Shown: piece by piece, positions 57,127-64,000 of the stretch
Layout of the letters: each line of letters begins with the position of its first letter
Position numbering within the stretch: position 1 is the first letter of the stretch
DNA from: AC-37 sp036389295
GTDB taxonomy: Bacteria; Actinomycetota; Thermoleophilia; Solirubrobacterales; Thermoleophilaceae
Direction: 5' to 3'
Assembly: GCA_036389295.1 (NCBI GenBank)
Contig: DASVQB010000055.1
Coordinates: forward strand, 1-64,000
Length of the DNA: 64,000 nucleotides
Translations under genes and position numbers: made by a program
The notes under the pieces: model-generated
Seen by the model: the letters and a program-made list of their open reading frames with translations, nothing else
Told to the model about the DNA's origin: nothing
Databases searched by the model: none

Positions 57127-57516
57127 CTAGCCGGTCGGCTCGAGCTCGGCCTCGGCGTTCCGGATGATCGCGTTCTCGCCCTGCACGGCGACGGTGTCGA
57201 CGACGACGCGGCCGTCGCGGACCTCCTTCACCGTGCCGCTGACCACGATCTCCTGCTCCGGCAGGCCCATCCCGCGGAACTGGACCGCGAGGCGCTTGAG
57301 GCCGCGCGGGTCGCCGCCTGCGGCCGCGGCGTTGGCCCGGGCCACCTGCGCCATCGCGTAGAGCCCGTGGAGGATGTTCCCCGGCAGGCCCGCCATCTTG
57401 GCGAACTCCGGGTCGATGTGGATCGGGTTGAAGTCGCCCGACGCGCCCGCGTAGCGGTGCGGGAGGTACTTGTCGGGGGTCACCCGCAGCTCGGGGATCG
57501 AGTCGCCCTGGTCCAT
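57127..57516 (-). CDS. MaoC-like (R)-hydratase (HadB-type subunit)
   Basis: A 129-aa hot-dog-fold dehydratase. The catalytic hydratase-2 motif is YAGASGDFNPIHIDPEFAKMAGLPGNILHG, with Asp and His (D-x-N-P-I-H) as active pair. Partner and neighbour is the 144-aa MaoC N-terminal-like protein directly upstream; together they resemble HadA/HadB, which dehydrate 3-hydroxyacyl-ACP or -CoA in fatty-acid elongation. ATG 57516 lies one base after the partner's stop. A role in lipid metabolism is likely; the exact substrate is not determined. Confidence 0.9.
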   Translation of the reverse strand: MDQGDSIPELRVTPDKYLPHRYAGASGDFNPIHIDPEFAKMAGLPGNILHGLYAMAQVARANAAAAGGDPRGLKRLAVQFRGMGLPEQEIVVSGTVKEVRDGRVVVDTVAVQGENAIIRNAEAELEPTG

Positions 57517-57517
57517 C

Positions 57518-57952
57518 TCAGCCTCCTCGGACGATGTTGGTCCAGGTCCCGCGCACGGTCTCCTGGCCGTCCTGGTTCCTAGACACCGACTCGAACACGT
57601 AGTACGTCCGGCCGTCCTTCTCCCACGTGTCCTTGAAGGTCGCCTCGGTGACGATCGCGTCCCCGGCGCACACCGGCTCGCCCCAGGCGAACTCCTGGCC
57701 GCCGTGGACCATCATCATGAAGTTGATCCCGACCTCGGGGTCGAGCACCGCCGGCCCGACGGCGCCCGCGGAGTAGACCACCGCGAACATCGGCGGCGCC
57801 ACCACGTCGCGGAAACCCGCCGCCCGGGCGGCCTCGCGGTCGTGGTAGATCGGGCTGTCCTCGCCCACGGCGCGGGCGTACTCGCGGATCTTCTCGCGGC
57901 CCACCTCGTACTCGAACGGCGGGTAGGCCTTGCCTGTCGGGCTGCCCTCCAC
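57518..57952 (-). CDS. FAS1-like dehydratase (MaoC N-terminal domain, HadA-type subunit)
   Basis: A 144-aa hot-dog protein: PFEYEVGREKIREYARAVGEDSPIYHDREAARAAGFRDVVAPPMFAVVY matches the FAS1-like/MaoC_dehydrat_N domain. In HadAB complexes this subunit stabilises the dimer and forms the acyl tunnel, and the second subunit carries the catalytic Asp-His. VHGGQEFAWGEPVCAGDAIVTEA is the second conserved part. GTG 57952 is 8 nt after a TAGACT box. The two-gene unit is probably self-contained. Confidence 0.9.
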   Translation of the reverse strand: MEGSPTGKAYPPFEYEVGREKIREYARAVGEDSPIYHDREAARAAGFRDVVAPPMFAVVYSAGAVGPAVLDPEVGINFMMMVHGGQEFAWGEPVCAGDAIVTEATFKDTWEKDGRTYYVFESVSRNQDGQETVRGTWTNIVRGG

Positions 57953-57960
57953 GGCGCGCG

Positions 57961-57966
57961 AGTCTA
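57961..57966 (-). promoter_or_regulatory. -10 box TAGACT, leaderless type
   Basis: TAGACT is 8 nt before the GTG at 57952 of the HadA-type gene. Confidence 0.5.
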
Positions 57967-57995
57967 TTGGGACGGCGCGCCCGGCGGCGCGGCGC

Positions 57996-58619
57996 TCAAC
58001 CGCCCGTCAGGCGGTGGACGGCGGCGTCGGCCTCCTCGCCGCTGAACACGCGGTCGAACGGCCCGGCGGCCGGGCTCGCGCCCGTGAGCTGGCGAAGCGC
58101 CCCGGCGTGGCGGGCCTCGACCTGCGCGATCGACGCCGCCGCGGTCAGCAGGTCCTTCGACTGGATCTGCGACGCCGCGCCGTCGTACGCGCTCACGGCG
58201 GAGTCCTCGAGCCGCGTGGCGAAGACCAGTACCGCCTCGTCGCCGGAGAGGTCGGGGAAGCTCGTCTTCGGCGCCGGGTCGGCCTTCCCGCCTAGCTGCT
58301 GGATCGTCTGGGTGAGCTGCTTGGCGTGCGCGTCCTCGTGCCCCGCGATCGTCTCGAGCAGCTTCTTCGCGTCCGCGCTCAGGCCGTCCGCCTTCAGCGC
58401 CTCCTGGTAGAAGGCCCCCTGCACTCGCTCCAGGGTCAGCGCGAAGTTGGCGATGGCGAGGTCGCCCCCCGCGAACCCGCCGTGGCCCTCGTGCGCGAGC
58501 GCCCGCGCCAGGGCGGGGCCCGCGGCCGCCGCTCCGTAGGCGAAGCCCGCGCCGAGCGACGCGCGCACGAGGAACGTCCCGCGGGTGATGCCGCGGCGGG
58601 TGCCGGCCGGTCCGCTCAC
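57996..58619 (-). CDS. Ferritin-like domain protein (exported, degenerate Tat-like start)
   Basis: A 207-aa protein of the DUF4439-like/ferritin-like group. The start RRGITRGTFLVRASLGAGFAYGAAAAGPALA looks like a signal with Arg residues but without a proper RR-x-F-L-K pair. The helical bundle has LTLERVQGAFYQEALKAD, IAGHEDAHAKQLTQTIQQLGG and AQVEARHAGALRQLTG; the E-x6-Y and E-x2-H patterns resemble a di-iron site. No known enzyme activity can be given. GTG overlaps the stop of the upstream paralogue (GTGA). The pair looks like a tandem duplication. Confidence 0.8.
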   Translation of the reverse strand: MSGPAGTRRGITRGTFLVRASLGAGFAYGAAAAGPALARALAHEGHGGFAGGDLAIANFALTLERVQGAFYQEALKADGLSADAKKLLETIAGHEDAHAKQLTQTIQQLGGKADPAPKTSFPDLSGDEAVLVFATRLEDSAVSAYDGAASQIQSKDLLTAAASIAQVEARHAGALRQLTGASPAAGPFDRVFSGEEADAAVHRLTGG

Positions 58620-59287
58620 GCGCTCACGAACGGCCGGATCTGGCGGAGGACGTCGGCGCTCGTCGCCGGGCTGGCGAACGGCCCGTCCGGGGCGATCGCC
58701 CGGCCGAGGAGCTGCGCGAGCGCCGCCGCGTGGCGCGCCTCGACGGAGTGGATCGAGAGCGCGGCCGCCAGCACCTGCTTGCTCTGGATCCGCGCGACCT
58801 GCCCCAGGTACGCGGCCGCGCCGAGGCTCTCGATCTGGGCCGCCGTGTCGAGGACGCCGGCCTCGGTCTCGAGGGGGAAGCTGAACTTGGGCTCGGCCGG
58901 CACGGTGCCGCCGAGGTTCCGCATCGTGCCGGAGAGCGTCTCGACGTGCGCGCGCTCGTTCTCGAGGAACCCCTTGGCGAGCTCGAGGCCCCGGCCCGTG
59001 AGCCGCCCGCTCGCGATCGCTTCCTCGTAGAAGGCGACCTCGAGCTGCTCCAGGGCGACGGCGTAGCCGACGATGCCGGCGTCGCCCTGGCCGTAGCTCG
59101 CCGTCCCCACGCCCGCTCCGCCGAACTGGTTGCCGGTCTCCTCCTCGTCCCCGCACGCCGCCAGGAACGCGGGCAGGACGGCGGCGGCGCCGACGCCCGC
59201 CATCCGGAGGAAGCGCTTGCGCGAGGAGGGGTCGGCCGCGAGCTCGTCCAGCGCGCTGCGCGGGCGTGTGTGGTCGGCGCGGTCCAT
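58616..59287 (-). CDS. Ferritin-like domain protein with Tat/lipoprotein-like signal
   Basis: A 223-aa ferritin-like protein. Residues 22-46 (SSRKRFLRMAGVGAAAVLPAFLAAC) combine an RKRFLR motif, a hydrophobic stretch and an LAAC lipobox, so it is probably an exported lipoprotein. The bundle contains VALEQLEVAFYEEAIASGRL, LENERAHVETLSGTMRNLGG and HSVEARHAAALAQLLG, equivalent to the iron-ligand helices of the downstream paralogue. ATG 59287 has TACCTT 12 nt upstream. It may store or sense iron or protect against oxidative stress at the membrane; that is inference. Confidence 0.82.
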   Translation of the reverse strand: MDRADHTRPRSALDELAADPSSRKRFLRMAGVGAAAVLPAFLAACGDEEETGNQFGGAGVGTASYGQGDAGIVGYAVALEQLEVAFYEEAIASGRLTGRGLELAKGFLENERAHVETLSGTMRNLGGTVPAEPKFSFPLETEAGVLDTAAQIESLGAAAYLGQVARIQSKQVLAAALSIHSVEARHAAALAQLLGRAIAPDGPFASPATSADVLRQIRPFVSA

Positions 59288-59330
59288 TGCGGCGCCGGGA
59301 AGGTACCGGAGTCGGACGGAGGGGAGCCGT

Positions 59331-59362
59331 CGGCGCCCTCCGGCGCAGGCCGGAGGGCGCCG
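59331..59362. other. Perfect 14-bp GC-rich hairpin upstream of the ferritin pair
   Basis: Two 14-nt arms (59331-59344 and 59349-59362) are perfectly complementary with a GCAG loop. No T-run follows on either strand, so it may be an RNA or protein-binding structure rather than a terminator. It lies 44 nt before the ferritin-like gene start. Confidence 0.55.
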
Positions 59363-59491
59363 CGGTGCCCCCCTGGTCTCTCGGCTCCCCCGCAAGCCCG
59401 AGAGTTCGTCGTATTCCACGGCGCTCGCGGGCGAAACCCCCTTTTGGGGGGCCAGCCCGCCGGTGCCTCGCATCACGCCGGCGACATGCGC

Positions 59492-59497
59492 TATGGT
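59492..59497 (+). promoter_or_regulatory. Candidate -10 box TATGGT before the riboswitch
   Basis: TATGGT would place the transcription start near 59504, about 40 nt before the c-di-AMP riboswitch. The -35 is not clear. Confidence 0.3.
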
Positions 59498-59544
59498 GCT
59501 CGCCGCGCGAGTTCCCGCAAGGAGCAGGGACTTTGCGCGACATA

Positions 59545-59690
59545 CACGCCGAGTCTCCGCCCCTCCGGGGTCGGGGAACGGGGGAACCAACATCGGCCGC
59601 ACCCGGCCGAAGGGGCGAATCGCCGCAATCGCCGCGGCGTAGCGCAACTCCAGCGCGAGCCCGTCAGCTCACCTCGTAGGCGGACCCGAT
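59545..59690 (+). ncRNA. c-di-AMP riboswitch (ydaO-yuaA class)
   Basis: The leader before the NlpC/P60-like gene has the conserved ydaO/yuaA blocks in order: TCCGCC (59556-59561), GGGGAACGGGGGAACCAA (about 59573-59590), GGGGCGAATCGCCG (about 59612-59626), CGTCAGCTCACCTCGTAGG (about 59662-59680) and GGCGGA (59679-59684), which closes P1. In actinobacteria this class commonly controls cell-wall hydrolases, and c-di-AMP binding usually turns expression off. P1 ends about 10 nt before GGAAGGAG, so control of ribosome access is plausible. Exact ends are uncertain by some bases. Confidence 0.9.
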
Positions 59691-59704
59691 GGAAGGAGAC
59701 GTAA

Positions 59705-61615
59705 TTGCCGCGCACGCATCGTGATCTGGCCTCCACCGACCTGTGGCAGGACTCGCTCGAGCGGGCCCTGCGCCGCCGCGAGCTCGCCGAGCTCCAGCGC
59801 AAGCGGCAGGGACGGCAGAAGGGCGCCTCGCTGGCCGTGACGGCCGCGGTGGCGGCCGCGCCCGCGGCTCCGACCCTCTCGATCCTCTCGGGCGGCGGCG
59901 CCGCGGCGGCGGCGACCACCCACCAGCGGTCGCTCCAGCAGGACGACGGCAGCCGCGTGCTGCTCGAGCGGGGCGCGACGAGCGCCGCGGTGGCCGAGGT
60001 CCAGCAGGAGCTGCGCGTCGACGACGACGGCATCTTCGGGCCGATCACGGAGCGGGCGGTCAAGCGCTTCCAGGCCCGCCACGACCTGCCCGCGACGGGC
60101 AAGGTCGACGTGCGCACGTGGCTCGAGCTGTTCCCCGACGGAATGGTCGTGTACGACCCGCAGGGCAGCACGGCGCAGCTCGCCTCGCACGTGCCCGCGG
60201 GCGCGGCGGTGCAGGCCGCAGGCGGGCCGGCAGCGGCGGCCGGCGCGGTCCCGGCCAGCGCGGCGGGCGCCCCCGACGCCTCGGGGGCCGGCTCGTCCTC
60301 GCACGAGTCGCGCGCGAAGGTCCGCAAGGCGAAGCACCAGGCGCGCCGCGGCGGCGCGCCCAGGCACGCCAAGCCGGACGCCGGGATCCTCCCCGACGAG
60401 GACGCCGCGCACGGCCACGGCGGCCGCTCGCACCAGGCGAGCGGCGTCGGCTCCGGCTCGCGCAGCGGGGTCCGGCACGGCGGCGGCGGGCCGGTCGGCG
60501 GTCCGATCGGCGTCACGCCCACCGGAAGCGCCAAGGAGATGATCGACGCGATGATCGCCGCGGCGAACCGGATCGACGCCGCCCACTACGGGTATCGCTG
60601 GGGCGGCGGCCACAACTCCTCGTTCAGCGGGCCCTACGACTGCTCGGGCGCGGTCTCGGCCGTCCTCCACGCGGCCGGCCTCCTCAACGCCCCGATGGTC
60701 TCCGGCGGCTTCATGCGCTGGGGCCGGCCCGGGCCGGGCGCGGTGACGATCTACGCGAACGCCGGCCACGTCTACATGTCGATCATGGGTCGCTTCTTCG
60801 GCACCACCCGGGCGAACCCCGGCGGCGGCGCCGGCTGGTTCAAGGGCGGCCCGCGACCGGGCTTCGTGGTCGTGCACGTCCCGTTCGAGACGCTGAAGTT
60901 CGGCAAGGCGACGCGGCGCTCGGCGAAGCGGGCCGCGGCGACGCAGGCCCGCACGCGGGCGGCGACGGCCTCGCGTACCGCCTCGGGCGGCTCGCAGGCG
61001 CAGGCGGCCTCGCAGGGCTCCGGCTCGTCCCAGGCCGCCGACTCCCAGACCGCGTCCCAGGGCTGGAGCAGCGGCACCGAGGGCGGCGGCACGACCCAGG
61101 CCGCCCCAGCGGGCTCGGCCGCGCCGGCGAGCGAGCCGCAGGGCGGCGCCCCGGCGGAGGCCGCTCCGGCGCCCGCGCCGGCTCCGGCTCCGGCTCCGGC
61201 GGCGGGTACGCCGGCTCCGGCCGCCGCGCCCACGGCCCCGGCGGCTCCGACCGCACCGGCCGCCGCCCCCGCGGCGGCTCCGGCTGCTCCGGCGGCTCCG
61301 GTGGCCGCGACCCCGGCGGCCCCGGCAACGGAGGCACCGGCGGCCGCGGCTCCCGCGGCGCCGAGCGCACCGGCAGCGGAGGCGCCGGCGGCAGAGGCCC
61401 CGGCGGCATCGGCGCCGGCAGCCGAGGCTCCGGCAGCCGAGGCTCCGTCCGCTCCGGCGGCGGAGACCGCGGCTCCGTCAGCCGAGGCTCCGGCGGCCGA
61501 GGCCCCGGCGACCGCGGAGGCGCCGGCATCGGCCTCGTCCGAGGCACCGGCGGCAACGGAATCCGGCTCGGCGACGAGCTCCGAGGCCGACGCCACCACC
61601 GGCTCCGCCGGCTAG
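59705..61615 (+). CDS. Peptidoglycan-binding NlpC/P60-like hydrolase under c-di-AMP control
   Basis: A 636-aa exported protein. Residues 1-45 are polar/basic, followed by a hydrophobic segment that may be a signal or anchor (ASLAVTAAVAAAPAAP). A peptidoglycan-binding domain (about 78-145) has LLERGATSAAVAEVQQEL, DGIFGPITERAVKRFQARHDLPATG. A Ser/Arg/His-rich linker leads to an NlpC/P60-like domain (about 280-400) with catalytic Cys313 in GPYDCSGAVSAVLHAAGLL and His355 in NAGHVYM. The last ~235 residues are Ala/Pro-rich low complexity. TTG 59705 has AAGGAG upstream. It should cut or remodel cell wall; cleavage specificity is unknown. Confidence 0.88.
   Translation: MPRTHRDLASTDLWQDSLERALRRRELAELQRKRQGRQKGASLAVTAAVAAAPAAPTLSILSGGGAAAAATTHQRSLQQDDGSRVLLERGATSAAVAEVQQELRVDDDGIFGPITERAVKRFQARHDLPATGKVDVRTWLELFPDGMVVYDPQGSTAQLASHVPAGAAVQAAGGPAAAAGAVPASAAGAPDASGAGSSSHESRAKVRKAKHQARRGGAPRHAKPDAGILPDEDAAHGHGGRSHQASGVGSGSRSGVRHGGGGPVGGPIGVTPTGSAKEMIDAMIAAANRIDAAHYGYRWGGGHNSSFSGPYDCSGAVSAVLHAAGLLNAPMVSGGFMRWGRPGPGAVTIYANAGHVYMSIMGRFFGTTRANPGGGAGWFKGGPRPGFVVVHVPFETLKFGKATRRSAKRAAATQARTRAATASRTASGGSQAQAASQGSGSSQAADSQTASQGWSSGTEGGGTTQAAPAGSAAPASEPQGGAPAEAAPAPAPAPAPAPAAGTPAPAAAPTAPAAPTAPAAAPAAAPAAPAAPVAATPAAPATEAPAAAAPAAPSAPAAEAPAAEAPAASAPAAEAPAAEAPSAPAAETAAPSAEAPAAEAPATAEAPASASSEAPAATESGSATSSEADATTGSAG
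61130..61612. repeat. Ala/Pro codon repeat (C-terminal tail of the hydrolase)
   Basis: Short repeats such as GCTCCGGC and GAGGCTCCGGC encode APA and AEAPA units, typical of a wall-spanning linker. No gene product other than the tail is implied. Confidence 0.6.
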
Positions 61616-61716
61616 CCGAGGAGCCGCCCGGCGCGCCCGGCCCGCGTCGGCCGGTCTCGTCGTTCGCTGCAGCATTCACCCGCCTATAGGGCGGTCAACC
61701 CTTCAGTCGTCGGCCG

Positions 61717-62070
61717 TCAGCGCTCGAAGACGAGGACGCGCGAGCCCTTGCGGCCGAGCGAGTCCTTCGCGGTGATGCCCAGCTCGTGCGACCCTTCGTC
61801 GAGCCCGCGGCAGGCGATCGAGGCGGTCACCGCCTGGTCGTCGTCCCGCGCGACGACCCTGCCGTCGAGCGTGATCGAGATGCCCTCGACCTTCCATCGG
61901 GAGACCGACGCGCGGACGGTGAAGCGCTCGCCGTCGCACGAGGTCGGGACCCCGTTGACCGTCACCGGCGGTCGCCGCGAGCGGCAGGCGTAGGCCACCG
62001 GCGCGCAGGCGAGCAGCACCAGGAAGACCGCCGTGCAGATGCGGGTCCTTCGGCCCATCGCAACCGGCAT
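61717..62070 (-). CDS. Small secreted protein, Ig-like beta domain, unknown function
   Basis: A 117-aa exported protein (up to 128 aa from GTG 62103). The signal is RTRICTAVFLVLLACAPVAYAC; the mature part is a single beta sandwich-like domain: VTVNGVPTSCDGERFTVRAS, KVEGISITLDGRVVAR and DEGSHELGITAKDSLGRKGSRVL, resembling Big/Ig-like or cadherin-type repeats. Three Cys remain after the signal. No family is recognised. Its place between a cell-wall hydrolase and uppP suggests an envelope role, but that is only position. Confidence 0.65.
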   Translation of the reverse strand: MPVAMGRRTRICTAVFLVLLACAPVAYACRSRRPPVTVNGVPTSCDGERFTVRASVSRWKVEGISITLDGRVVARDDDQAVTASIACRGLDEGSHELGITAKDSLGRKGSRVLVFER

Positions 62071-62194
62071 CGCCCTTCGCGCGCGCGGTCTTGAAGGCCC
62101 CACCGCGATCTCGGACGAACGTCGAGCCGCGCGGGCGGGCGCTAAATCGCCGCTCTCGGCCGGCTCCGGGGGGCTCCGGGGGCTCCGGCCGCCC

Positions 62195-62854
62195 TCAGCC
62201 CGATCCGACGTGGAGCTGCACGTTCACCGCCGCCGTGCCGCTCACCTCGTACAGCCGCAGCCAGAGCGGCAGGTACATCTCGGTGCCGCGGGCGGCGTCG
62301 ATCCCGCCGAGGTCGACGATCGAGCCCGCCGGCCAGCCGAAGCTCCGGAGCAGGCTGCCGACGTCCGCCTTCGCGTCCACGTCGTCGCCGCACACGAACA
62401 GGTTGTGGTCGCCGGGGACCAGCCCCGGGTCGACCATCACCCCGGCGTTGACGGTGTTGAGCGCCTTGACCACCCGCGCGTCCGGGAACTCGCGCTGGAT
62501 CTGCTCGCCGAGGCTGTCCGTGTTGCAGACCGCGAGCGTCGGCGGCATCCCCTGCGAGAAGTCGAGCGGGTTCGCCACGTCGACCAGGACCTTCCCGGCG
62601 AGCGCGTCCGCGCCGGCCGCCCGGAGCGCCTCGAGCGAGCCCGTGCCCGCGGTCGCGTTCACGACGACGTCGCCGTGCTCCGCCGCGTCCGCGAACGTGC
62701 CGTGACGCGCCAGCTCGCCCGCCTCGGCCGCCCATCCGGCGGCGCGCTCGTTCGCGGCGTCGCGGGCGCCCATGCAGACGTCGTGCCCGAGCTCGACCAG
62801 CTTGCTCGCGAGCGTCCGCCCCACCATGCCCGTGCCGAGGACGCCGATCCTCAC
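62195..62854 (-). CDS. NADP oxidoreductase, coenzyme F420-dependent type (Fno-like)
   Basis: A 219-aa Rossmann protein similar to F420H2:NADP+ oxidoreductase. The NADP-binding start is RIGVLGTGMVGRTLASKLVELGHDV, followed by MGARDAANERAAG and VVVNATAGTGSLEALRAAG. VLVDVANPLDFSQGMPP and VKALNTVNAGVMVDP are the conserved family parts, and MYLPLWLRLYEVSGTAAVNVQLH ends it. It may reduce F420 or another substrate with NADPH; F420 use is inferred from family only. GTG 62854 is 7 nt after CAGACT. Confidence 0.87.
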   Translation of the reverse strand: MRIGVLGTGMVGRTLASKLVELGHDVCMGARDAANERAAGWAAEAGELARHGTFADAAEHGDVVVNATAGTGSLEALRAAGADALAGKVLVDVANPLDFSQGMPPTLAVCNTDSLGEQIQREFPDARVVKALNTVNAGVMVDPGLVPGDHNLFVCGDDVDAKADVGSLLRSFGWPAGSIVDLGGIDAARGTEMYLPLWLRLYEVSGTAAVNVQLHVGSG

Positions 62855-62861
62855 GACCGGG

Positions 62862-62867
62862 AGTCTG
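62862..62867 (-). promoter_or_regulatory. -10 box CAGACT, leaderless type
   Basis: CAGACT is 7 nt before the GTG at 62854 of the reductase gene. Confidence 0.4.
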
Positions 62868-62879
62868 TCAGAGCCTCGC

Positions 62880-62885
62880 TAGGGT
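62880..62885 (+). promoter_or_regulatory. -10 box TAGGGT, leaderless type
   Basis: TAGGGT is 9 nt before the GTG at 62895 of uppP, divergent to the CAGACT box. Confidence 0.45.
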
Positions 62886-62894
62886 CGGCGGCCC

Positions 62895-63710
62895 GTGGAC
62901 GCCCTCCAGGCCATCGTGCTCGGCATCGTGCAGGGCCTCACCGAGTTCCTGCCGATCTCGAGCACGGCGCACCTGCGCATCGTCCCGGCCTTCGCCGGCT
63001 GGGACGACCCCGGGGCGGCGTTCACCGCCGTGACCCAGCTCGGCACGATGACGGCGGTCCTCCTCTACTTCCGCGAGGACCTGACGCGCATCGCCGCCGC
63101 CTGGCTGAGGGGCCTCCGCGACCCGCGGGTCCGCGGGACGGTCGAGTCGCGGCTCGGCTGGTACATCGTGCTCGGCACGATCCCGATCGGGATCTTCGGC
63201 GTGGCGTTCAAGGACCAGATCGAGAGCGGCGCGCGGAGCCTGCCGCTGATCGCCTCGACGCTGATCGTCCTCGGCCTGGTCCTCCTCTACGCCGAGCGCC
63301 GCGGGCGCCGGACGCGCGACCTCGGCGAGCTGAACGCGCGCGACGGGACGCTGATCGGCCTCGCCCAGGCCGCCGCGCTCGTGCCCGGCGTCTCGCGCTC
63401 GGGCGCCACGATCACGGCCGGCCTGCTGCTCGACCTCGAGCGGCCGGCCGCCGCGCGCTACTCGTTCCTGCTGTCGGTCCCGGCCGTCGTGCTGAGCGGG
63501 CTGTTCGAGCTTCGCGACGTCAGCGGCGAGGAGGGCGCGGGCGTGGCCGCGACAGCCATCGCGACCGTGCTCGCCTTCGTCGTCGGCTACGCGTCGATCG
63601 CGTTCCTGATCCGCTACCTCGCCACGCACTCGACGCGGGTGTTCGTCGGCTACCGGGTGGCGCTCGGCGTCGCGGTCCTGGCGCTGTTCGGCGCCGGCCT
63701 GATCGACTGA
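62895..63710 (+). CDS. uppP: Undecaprenyl-diphosphate phosphatase (BacA/UppP)
   Basis: UppP dephosphorylates undecaprenyl pyrophosphate to recycle the lipid carrier used for peptidoglycan and surface polysaccharides. The 271-aa membrane protein has the two diagnostic segments: IVQGLTEFLPISSTAHLRIV (with Glu and Ser of the active site) and AAALVPGVSRSGATITAGLLLDL (the PGxSRSG motif with catalytic Ser/Arg). About eight hydrophobic segments fit the family. It supports the glycan pathways of this window. GTG 62895 is set by a TAGGGT box 9 nt upstream. Confidence 0.96.
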   Translation: MDALQAIVLGIVQGLTEFLPISSTAHLRIVPAFAGWDDPGAAFTAVTQLGTMTAVLLYFREDLTRIAAAWLRGLRDPRVRGTVESRLGWYIVLGTIPIGIFGVAFKDQIESGARSLPLIASTLIVLGLVLLYAERRGRRTRDLGELNARDGTLIGLAQAAALVPGVSRSGATITAGLLLDLERPAAARYSFLLSVPAVVLSGLFELRDVSGEEGAGVAATAIATVLAFVVGYASIAFLIRYLATHSTRVFVGYRVALGVAVLALFGAGLID

Positions 63711-63769
63711 GCGGCCCCTCCAGCCCCTCCGGCCCCGGACGAGACCGCGCCGGGCGCGCCGCGCCCCGG

Positions 63770-64000
63770 CTACCCGCGCAGCTCGCCGCTGCGCGACACC
63801 CGCCCCCGCCGCACGGCGCGCCGCAGCGCGTCGGGCTTCGTGAACAGGTCGCTCACCTTGCCGTCGCCGACCGGCACGCCGTGGCGCTCCGCGAGCCCCT
63901 CGAGCGCCGCGAGGTCGCCCTCGTGCTCGAGGCGCGACTCCGTCGTGGTCTGCGGGATCGGCGTCTGGTCGCCGCCCGTCGGGCAGGGGCTCGACGCCAC
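63770..64000 (-). CDS. Unidentified protein, at least the last 76 codons
   Basis: A frame open to the window edge encodes at least 76 residues (GTG at 64000 is possible as start, but the gene may continue). It includes DQTPIPQTTTESRLEHEGDLAALEGLAERHGVPVG and a basic C-terminal end RRAVRRGRVSRSG. Codon use is like its neighbours. No family is recognised. It is convergent with uppP, 59 nt away. Confidence 0.5.
   Translation of the reverse strand: MASSPCPTGGDQTPIPQTTTESRLEHEGDLAALEGLAERHGVPVGDGKVSDLFTKPDALRRAVRRGRVSRSGELRG

Overview
This window comes from a very GC-rich actinobacterium. The coding style and gene content (hrcA-dnaJ-prmA, phoH/ybeY/era, UDP-galactopyranose mutase, tandem ferritin-like proteins, a c-di-AMP riboswitch before a peptidoglycan hydrolase) would suit the class Thermoleophilia (Solirubrobacterales or Gaiellales type). 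That placement is an inference; no rRNA or tRNA gene was recognised here. About 60 genes are packed tightly, with many 4-nt ATGA/GTGA overlaps.

Region 1 (1-33.6 kb) is a large surface-glycan locus. It starts with an FtsX/LolD-like ABC transporter, msrB, an asparagine synthase and a polyprenyl-phosphate sugar transferase. It continues with many GT2, GT4, GT28 and GT-C glycosyltransferases, UDP-galactopyranose mutase (glf), left-handed beta-helix and integral-membrane acyltransferases, a sulfotransferase, SAM methyltransferases and a Wzx-type flippase. Together these could start, elongate, decorate and export a galactofuranose-containing polysaccharide or glycolipid. Gene direction switches often, and most units start from their own promoter.

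Region 2 (33.7-40.8 kb) is a RiPP cluster of lasso-peptide type. In order it holds an ABC exporter, a PqqD-like recognition protein (B1), an HPr-kinase-like protein, a transglutaminase-like leader peptidase (B2), an asparagine-synthetase-like cyclase (C), a 44-aa precursor behind a strong promoter, and a nucleotidyltransferase. Divergent from it is a 138-aa protein with the same leader motif (Y-x2-P-x-V-x3-G-x5-T), a Gly/Ser linker and a C-terminal LPFTG sorting signal. This looks like a wall-anchored relative of the precursor and is the most unusual object in the window.

Region 3 (40.8-45.5 kb) has a secreted CBM-like protein, a secreted beta-helix protein and a cytochrome P450 whose axial cysteine is replaced by arginine. 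Region 4 (45.5-64 kb) is mostly housekeeping: phoH, ybeY and era interrupted by a second copy of the CBM-like secreted protein and followed by a SLATT/SLOG pair of predicted conflict genes; yqeY; a HAD hydrolase; a K+/H+ antiporter; prmA-dnaJ-hrcA; a MaoC-like dehydratase pair; two ferritin-like proteins; a c-di-AMP riboswitch and its NlpC/P60-like hydrolase; an F420-type reductase; and uppP.

A recurring regulatory pattern is a TANNNT-like -10 box 6-10 nt before the start codon of more than 20 genes. This implies that leaderless transcription is common here, and it was used to choose several starts.
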